NCBI GenBank assembly: GCA_000432175.1
Contig: HF989503.1
Coordinates: 17,526-28,942 of the forward strand
Origin: Eubacterium sp. CAG:786
Lineage (GTDB): Bacteria > Bacillota > Clostridia > Oscillospirales > Ruminococcaceae
Length of the DNA stretch: 11,417 nt
Direction: 5' to 3'
Shown here one piece after another: positions 6,752 to 11,417 of the stretch (within the stretch, counting starts at the first letter, position 1; every line of letters begins with the position of its first letter). The notes below the pieces were generated by a model. The model saw only the letters and a list, made by a program, of their open reading frames with translations. It searched no databases and was not told where the DNA came from. The translations under genes were made by a program, and so were the position numbers.

Positions 6752-7360
6752 ATGTTAAGAATAAAACAGGCAATAATAGTTGAAGGGCGATACGATAAGA
6801 TACGCCTTTCCAACATAACGGACGCAGTTGTGATATGCACGAACGGCTTTTCCATCTACAAGGACAGGGAGAAGCAGGAGCTGATAAAGTCCCTTGCGGC
6901 TAAAACGGGGATAATCATCCTGACGGACAGCGACAGCGCGGGGTTTCAGATACGTTCGTTCATTCGCAGCATCGTGAAGCAGGGGGAGGTGCTCAACGCA
7001 GTCACCCCGGATATACACGGCAAGGAGCGCCGCAAGGCGCAGCCCTCGAAGCAGGGCAAGCTCGGCGTGGAGGGAATTCCGGACGAGCTGATAGAGCAGG
7101 CGCTGATAAACGCAGGCGCAGTCCCCGAAGAAGCCCCCGCACAGCCGGGGGAGCCGATAACCCGCGCCGACCTCATGGACTGCAGGCTTATCGGTGGAGA
7201 AAACAGTACACAACGGCGCCAGCGGCTGCAGAAGTCCCTCGGGCTGCCGGAGCTGCTTTCAGCAAAGCTGCTGCTGGAGGTAGTCAACAAGATGTATACA
7301 CGCAGCGGATTTCTCAAAGCCGTCCGCAAGATGGACGGAGATGATAAAGGGGAAGCCTGA
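6752..7360 (+). CDS. rnmV: RNase M5-like toprim protein (DUF4093 C-terminus)
   Basis: This matches ribonuclease M5, the nuclease that makes the final cuts in 5S rRNA precursor in low-GC Gram-positives. The protein has 202 residues (B. subtilis 186). The toprim domain spans about 1-110. Its catalytic Glu11 is in IIVEGRYDK, and the metal-binding pair Asp59 and Asp61 is in IIILTDSDSAG, followed by IR. TNG (30-32) and GVEG (105-108) also match. The C-terminal part ITRADLMDCRLIGGENSTQ followed by RRQRLQ aligns with the M5 C-terminal domain (LIGG, then RR.RL). The linker at 120-137 (Ala/Pro/Glu rich) is longer than in B. subtilis. The gene starts 3 bases after holA, with GGCGG at 6741-6745 as a weak ribosome site, so it is probably coupled to holA. 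M5 is more often found beside ksgA, so this could be a paralogue with another RNA target. Confidence 0.85.
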   Translation: MLRIKQAIIVEGRYDKIRLSNITDAVVICTNGFSIYKDREKQELIKSLAAKTGIIILTDSDSAGFQIRSFIRSIVKQGEVLNAVTPDIHGKERRKAQPSKQGKLGVEGIPDELIEQALINAGAVPEEAPAQPGEPITRADLMDCRLIGGENSTQRRQRLQKSLGLPELLSAKLLLEVVNKMYTRSGFLKAVRKMDGDDKGEA

Positions 7361-7399
7361 CGGAAAGTTCCGGGGGCGTTCCCGGATAATGGTGCATTT

Positions 7400-8830
7400 A
7401 TGGTATTTTCCAGCTTAACTTTTCTGTTCGCGTTTCTGCCGATAACGCTGATAATTTACTACCTCGTGCCGAAAAAGGCAAAGAACGTGGTCATTCTGGT
7501 CAGCGGTCTTATTTTCTATGCCTGGGGCGAACCTGTATACGTCCTGGTCATGATACTCTCGACGTTCATAGACTACACCGCGGGGCGCATAATCGACAAA
7601 TACGACGACCGGCCAAAGATCAGGACGGCATGCCTGCTGGTGTCGCTGATAATGAACCTCGGGCTGCTGGGTACGTTCAAGTATCTCGGGTTCATCATAG
7701 AGTCGCTCAACGCGTGGTTCGGCCTTGCGATACCAAACCCGAACCTGCCGCTGCCGATAGGCATCAGCTTTTTCACGTTCCAGTCGATGAGTTACACTAT
7801 CGATCTTTACCGCAGACATATAAAGGTGCAGAAGAACGCCGCAAGCTTCATGGCGTTCGTTACGCTGTTCCCGCAGATAGTTGCGGGGCCTATCGTCAGG
7901 TATGAGGATATCCAGAACGAGATCGACGAGCGCACCATCACCGAAAAGATGGTGGGCGACGGCATCTCCCGCTTCATCGTGGGACTTGGCAAGAAAGTCC
8001 TCATCGCCAACAACATCGGTCTGCTGTGGACGGAGATAAAGGCGCTGGAATACGGCAGCCTTTCCGCGGTGACGGCATGGATGGGCATTCTCGCGTTCAC
8101 GTTCCAGATATACTTCGATTTCAGCGGATATTCGGATATGGCCATCGGTCTGGGAAAGATGATGGGCTTCAACTTCCCGGAGAACTTCAACTACCCGTAT
8201 ATGAGCCACAGCGTGTCTGAATTCTGGAGGCGCTGGCACATCACCCTCGGCGACTGGTTCAAGAGCTACATCTACTTCCCGCTGGGGGGCAGCCGCAAGG
8301 GGCTTCCGCGTACGATAATCAACCTGCTCATCGTCTGGACCATCACCGGTATCTGGCACGGCGCAAGCTGGAACTTCATGCTGTGGGGCGCGTATTTCGG
8401 CATTCTCATCGTCATCGAGAGGCTTTTCCTCGGCAAGGTGCTGGAGAAGATACCCGCGTTTTTCAGCTGGCTGTATACGTTCGTCATGGTGGTATTCGGC
8501 TGGGTGCTGTTCGACGCGGTCGCACCGGGTACGGTGGATTTCGGCGGCGTGTTCAGTCAGGTGTGGACTTACATCTCTGCTATGTTCGGTGGAAACGGAG
8601 TGTTCCTGGACAACGCGGCGACAAACTACATCGTGAACTACGGGCTTATCTTCGCGATATGCATTTTCGGCAGCTCAGACGTACTCAAGACCCTCACCGG
8701 ATATATCAGGAAAAAGGCTCCCGTATGGGCGCAGTATGGCTTCCCGGTGGTGGATACAGTGGTGATGCTGGCTTCCGTCGCATATCTTTCCACATCGAAC
8801 TACAACCCGTTCCTGTACTTTAATTTCTGA
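7400..8830 (+). CDS. MBOAT family O-acyltransferase (AlgI/DltB-like)
   Basis: This 476-residue multi-pass membrane protein passes an acyl group, probably acetyl, from the cytoplasm to an acceptor outside, for O-acetylation of a surface polymer. It opens with a hydrophobic helix (FLFAFLPITLIIYYLVP), and about ten membrane segments can be counted. Family motifs are in order: PIGISFFTFQSMSYTIDLYR (114-133), PQIVAGPIVRYEDI (about 155-168), FDFSGYSDMAIGLG, FWRRWHITLGDWF with His280, and TGIWHGASWNFMLWG with His320. His320 corresponds to the catalytic His322 of AlgI. The start is the only ATG that opens this frame. It has no good ribosome site, and a small hairpin (7369-7386) lies just before it. 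The gap from the RNase M5-like gene is 39 bases without a terminator, so it may be part of the upstream transcript. The next gene is its expected partner. Confidence 0.94.
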   Translation: MVFSSLTFLFAFLPITLIIYYLVPKKAKNVVILVSGLIFYAWGEPVYVLVMILSTFIDYTAGRIIDKYDDRPKIRTACLLVSLIMNLGLLGTFKYLGFIIESLNAWFGLAIPNPNLPLPIGISFFTFQSMSYTIDLYRRHIKVQKNAASFMAFVTLFPQIVAGPIVRYEDIQNEIDERTITEKMVGDGISRFIVGLGKKVLIANNIGLLWTEIKALEYGSLSAVTAWMGILAFTFQIYFDFSGYSDMAIGLGKMMGFNFPENFNYPYMSHSVSEFWRRWHITLGDWFKSYIYFPLGGSRKGLPRTIINLLIVWTITGIWHGASWNFMLWGAYFGILIVIERLFLGKVLEKIPAFFSWLYTFVMVVFGWVLFDAVAPGTVDFGGVFSQVWTYISAMFGGNGVFLDNAATNYIVNYGLIFAICIFGSSDVLKTLTGYIRKKAPVWAQYGFPVVDTVVMLASVAYLSTSNYNPFLYFNF

Positions 8831-8846
8831 GAAAGGAGAACAGCAG

Positions 8847-10058
8847 ATGAAATTCAGAATGACCCCTGCAAAGCTGATGATAGCTTTGTTCACGACAGTC
8901 ACACTTGCGATACCGATAACCACCGCAGTTCTCCCAAAGCAGGAGCGCAGCGAGAATGAGAACCGCACCCTTGAAAAGTTCCCGGATATCGTAAATCACA
9001 CCAAGATGGACAAGGCGCAGAACTTCAGCGAGGTGATGGACGCCATCAAGTGGGATTACATCACCGTGCGAGACAAGGACAGCTGGATGGACGACTTCGA
9101 GACCTACTTTTCCGACCACCTTGCCGGCCGCGAGGACTGGGTGAGAGTCAGGAATGAAATGGAAAAGCTCGTCGGCAAAAAGGAGATAAACGGCGTTTAC
9201 ACCCTCAGGGACCAGATGATACAGGTGTTCAAGGAATACGACGCGGACATGGTGCAGAAGTCCCTTGACGCGATGAACACCTTTGCAGAAAAGCACCCCG
9301 ACATGCAGGTGAGCCTCATGCTGGCGCCCACCGCGCAGGAACTTTTCAGCAGCGAGATACCCACGTATGCGGGCTATCTCAGCGAAAAGAGCTTCATTGA
9401 CGAGTGCTACAAGAAGATGAGCGGCATGACCACCATCGACTGTCTGAGCTTCCTTTCCGGGCACAATAACGATTATGTGTTCTACCGCACCGACCACCAC
9501 TGGACCAGCCTTGGCGCGTATTACGCTTACTGCGCGGCTGCAAAGACCCTGGGCTACAGCAGCTACGGGCTGGACAGCTTCAACATCGAAACGGCAAGCA
9601 GCAGCTTCCGCGGGACGCTGTATTCAAAGACGCTGGACAACTCCATCACCCCGGACAGCATCGATTATTACATGCTGGCTTCCGGTGAGCCGACGGTGAA
9701 GATGACGGTTTCCGACGGAAGAAGCGAGACCGTATACGACAGCCTGTACGTCCGCAGCTATCTTGACGTAAAGGATAAGTATTCCAGCTTCACCGGCAGC
9801 AATTCCCCTGTGGTCACCATCGAGACCGACGTGAACAACGGCAAGAACCTCCTGCTGATAAAGGACAGCTACGCGCACAGCCTGGTGCCTTTCCTGTCGA
9901 AGCATTACAGCAAGATAACCATGGTGGATATGCGCTACATCAACACCGACCTCAACAACCTTATAGACCTGAGCGAATATCAGCAGGCGATGTTTATGTT
10001 CAATGTGGTGTCGTTCAGCTCAGATGTCAACATCAGAAAGATAGCGCTGACAAAATAA
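8847..10058 (+). CDS. DHHW family protein, AlgX/AlgJ-like extracellular acetylation partner
   Basis: This 403-residue protein is anchored or secreted through an N-terminal hydrophobic helix at about residues 9-29. It carries the SGNH-hydrolase-like layout of AlgJ/AlgX proteins: the motif Asp216-His217-His218-Trp219 in YRTDHHWTSLGAYYAY, and later Lys339-Asp340-Ser341 in LLLIKDSYAHSLVPF. By analogy with AlgX (Asp174, His176, Ser269), Asp216, His218 and Ser341 would form the catalytic triad. The early segments ENRTLEKFPDI and FSDHLAGREDW are also family hallmarks. The expected job is to take acetyl groups delivered by the MBOAT protein and place them on an extracellular glycan; the glycan is unknown. 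AGGAG at 8834-8838 lies 8 bases before the ATG, and the gap to the MBOAT stop is 16 bases, so the pair is one operon. A strong inverted repeat follows the stop. Confidence 0.9.
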   Translation: MKFRMTPAKLMIALFTTVTLAIPITTAVLPKQERSENENRTLEKFPDIVNHTKMDKAQNFSEVMDAIKWDYITVRDKDSWMDDFETYFSDHLAGREDWVRVRNEMEKLVGKKEINGVYTLRDQMIQVFKEYDADMVQKSLDAMNTFAEKHPDMQVSLMLAPTAQELFSSEIPTYAGYLSEKSFIDECYKKMSGMTTIDCLSFLSGHNNDYVFYRTDHHWTSLGAYYAYCAAAKTLGYSSYGLDSFNIETASSSFRGTLYSKTLDNSITPDSIDYYMLASGEPTVKMTVSDGRSETVYDSLYVRSYLDVKDKYSSFTGSNSPVVTIETDVNNGKNLLLIKDSYAHSLVPFLSKHYSKITMVDMRYINTDLNNLIDLSEYQQAMFMFNVVSFSSDVNIRKIALTK

Positions 10059-10062
10059 GGGA

Positions 10063-10104
10063 ACCTCTAAAAACCGGTTTGAATCAAACAAGGTTTTTAG
10101 AGGT
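10063..10104 (+). terminator. 13-bp inverted repeat with nested palindrome, possible bidirectional terminator
   Basis: ACCTCTAAAAACC (10063-10075) and GGTTTTTAGAGGT (10092-10104) are perfect inverted copies. Between them lies a second perfect palindrome, GTTTGA-A-TCAAAC (10077-10089). The whole folds into one long hairpin with a small interior bulge. The A5/T5 tracts flanking the core give a terminator-like shape on both strands, but the T-tract lies inside the outer stem instead of after it. It starts 5 bases after the DHHW stop and ends 26 bases before the secA-like start. It may instead be a copy of a dispersed repeat. Confidence 0.5.
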
Positions 10105-10117
10105 GACCATAAGTTAC

Positions 10118-10123
10118 AAGGAG
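10118..10123 (+). promoter_or_regulatory. Ribosome binding site that fixes a TTG start for the SecA-like gene
   Basis: AAGGAG lies 7 bases before TTG at 10131. The frame is closed by a TAA at 10110, and there is no ATG or GTG between that stop and the TTG, so TTG is the natural start. Confidence 0.8.
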
Positions 10124-10130
10124 AACGCTT

Positions 10131-11417
10131 TTGGATACGAAGAATATCGCAGAAACAGAAGAACTCGCAAAGTCCGGCGGGGCGCAGGGCAGCGGCGTGA
10201 ACGAGGTTTTCTCCCGCGTGTACTGCGCCGTGCAGAAAACGCTGGGCGTAACTCCCTATGCGGAACAGCTGGGGGCGGCGCTGGCGCTCGCGGGTCACAA
10301 CATGGTGCAGATGCAGACCGGCGAGGGAAAGACGCTTTCCGCTGTGTTTGCAGCGTGCCACGAGGCGCTTTCCGGCGGTCAGACGATGATACTGACTTTC
10401 AACGACTACCTCGCAAGGCGCGACTATGAGTGGATGAAGCCCGTCTACGACGAGATGGGCGTTTCCCTCGGCTGCGTGACTGCGGATACTCCCCGTGAAC
10501 AGCGTCGTGAGCTTTACGGCAGGCAGGTGGTGTACCTCACCGCCAGGGAAGCCGGGTTCGATTATCTGCGGGATTTCGTGTGCTATTCCACCGGGGAAAT
10601 GGTGTTCCCGGAGAAGCTGAACTTTGCCATCGTTGACGAAGCAGACAGCATCATGATAGACGAAGCGCGCATTCCGCTGGTGATAGCCGGCGATATCGAA
10701 GCCCACGACGACGGCTCCACCGCAGATGTATACGAAAAAGTCAGGGATTTCACCGGGGACGATTACGGCATAGACGACGACAGCCGCAACGTTTACCTCA
10801 CCGACGACGGCGCAGACAAGGCGGAAGCAATTTTCGGCTGCGATATCTACGGTGAGGAAAGCACCGCTCTCCTTGCGAAGATATGCGCCTGCCTCAAGGC
10901 GCGGGTCATGCTCAGCGAGGACAAGGACTACATAGTCAAGGACAACAGCATTCTACTGGTGGACGAATTCACTGGCAGAGCGGCTCCGGGGCGCGTTTTC
11001 CCGGGGGACCTGCAGTCTGCGGTGGAAGCAAAGCACGGGCTTAAGATAACTTCCCGCGGGCGTATCATGGGCAACATCGCGCTGCAGTACTTCCTGCGGC
11101 TGTTCCCGAAAATAGCCGGAATGACAGGCACCGCAGAGCAGTCGAAGCAGGAATTCGACACCATTTACGGGCTGCCCACCGTGGTCATTCCCACAAGACT
11201 GCCGTGTAAGCGCATCGACCACCCGCTTGAGTTGTACTACAACGCGGAGGAAAAGCGGCGCGCGGTGGTTTCCGCGATAAGGGAAGCCCACGCGATAAAG
11301 CGCCCGGTGCTTGTGGGCACCGAAAGCATCAGCGAGTCCGAGAGCCTTGCCGCAGACCTGGAGAAGCTTGGAATTCCCTGCACGGTGCTCAACGCGAAGA
11401 ATGACGAAGCAGAAGCC
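10131..11417 (+). CDS. SecA-family protein translocase ATPase, probably accessory SecA2, 3'-truncated by window edge
   Basis: This is the motor that drives preproteins through SecYEG. The first 429 residues are present and the frame is open to the window end. Helicase-type motifs are in order: Walker A MQTGEGKT (61-68, Lys67), NDYLARRDYEWM, AGFDYLRDF, Walker B VDEADSIMIDEAR (168-180), VDEFTGR (277-283), AGMTGTA (329-335), PVLVGTESI, and NAKNDEAEA at the very end (421-429). A shortened preprotein-binding region lies between about 185 and 275. It differs from housekeeping SecA: the N-terminus before Walker A is roughly 40 residues shorter, the usual TYSTNNE-type motif reads YLTAREA, DEVD reads DEAD, and NAKNHE reads NAKNDE. 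This divergence favours an accessory SecA2 over SecA1, but no glycosyltransferases or SecY2 are in view to confirm it. It starts at TTG with a good ribosome site. No promoter fits between the upstream hairpin and the start. I left the symbol blank because the paralogue is not certain. Confidence 0.88.
   Translation, partial: MDTKNIAETEELAKSGGAQGSGVNEVFSRVYCAVQKTLGVTPYAEQLGAALALAGHNMVQMQTGEGKTLSAVFAACHEALSGGQTMILTFNDYLARRDYEWMKPVYDEMGVSLGCVTADTPREQRRELYGRQVVYLTAREAGFDYLRDFVCYSTGEMVFPEKLNFAIVDEADSIMIDEARIPLVIAGDIEAHDDGSTADVYEKVRDFTGDDYGIDDDSRNVYLTDDGADKAEAIFGCDIYGEESTALLAKICACLKARVMLSEDKDYIVKDNSILLVDEFTGRAAPGRVFPGDLQSAVEAKHGLKITSRGRIMGNIALQYFLRLFPKIAGMTGTAEQSKQEFDTIYGLPTVVIPTRLPCKRIDHPLELYYNAEEKRRAVVSAIREAHAIKRPVLVGTESISESESLAADLEKLGIPCTVLNAKNDEAEA

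Noticed and set aside
10079..10429. Forward frame of 116 codons rich in Arg and Gly
   Set aside because: It overlaps the SecA-like reading frame in another phase, and its composition is that of a shifted frame. The TTG-started SecA frame explains the region.
10020..10706. Antisense frame of 228 codons opposite the secA-like gene
   Set aside because: The + strand frame has a complete ordered set of SecA motifs over the same bases. The antisense product has none and crosses the inverted repeat.

Overview
This window reads as a chromosomal segment of a moderately GC-rich Clostridia bacterium, most like the Ruminococcus/Oscillospiraceae group. The evidence is a set of typical Firmicutes genes (an RNase M5-type toprim protein, a small NusG domain II protein, MBOAT plus DHHW acetylation partners, a divergent SecA), strong Shine-Dalgarno sites, and codon use rich in GGC/AAG/GAG. 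The genus cannot be fixed from sequence alone. All convincing genes are on the + strand. I see no transposase, integrase, CRISPR array, tRNA or rRNA.

Layout. (1) Bases 1-1790: the 3' part of a large secreted or surface-type protein with an acidic Pro/Thr/Glu/Ser-rich linker, closed by a clear intrinsic terminator. (2) 1836-2201: a one-helix NusG domain II protein whose ribosome site lies directly behind that terminator, with its own terminator after it. (3) 2238-5000: a sigma-A type promoter, preceded by a 7-bp dyad, driving alaS. The promoter shows that alaS starts at 2355, not at an upstream in-frame ATG. (4) 5001-5345: a gap lower in GC than its flanks, holding a long stem-loop, a possible 39-residue membrane microprotein, a short hairpin and a 7-bp tandem repeat. 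(5) 5346-7360: a tightly packed run of HIT hydrolase, holA (DNA polymerase III delta) and an RNase M5-like gene. (6) 7400-10058: an MBOAT O-acyltransferase and a DHHW/AlgX-like protein, a classic pair for O-acetylating extracellular glycans. (7) 10063-10104: a 13-bp perfect inverted repeat with a nested palindrome. (8) 10131 to the window end: a divergent SecA-family ATPase, probably an accessory SecA2, starting at TTG and cut by the window edge.

The first half is mostly housekeeping (tRNA charging, replication, RNA processing). The second half turns to the cell envelope: the MBOAT protein would carry acetyl groups across the membrane, the DHHW protein would place them on a surface polymer, and the SecA-like motor next door may export a subset of proteins. 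That last link is inference from adjacency. The least explained parts are the gap after alaS, the hairpins sitting just in front of the NusG-II and secA2-like genes, and the secA2-like protein itself.
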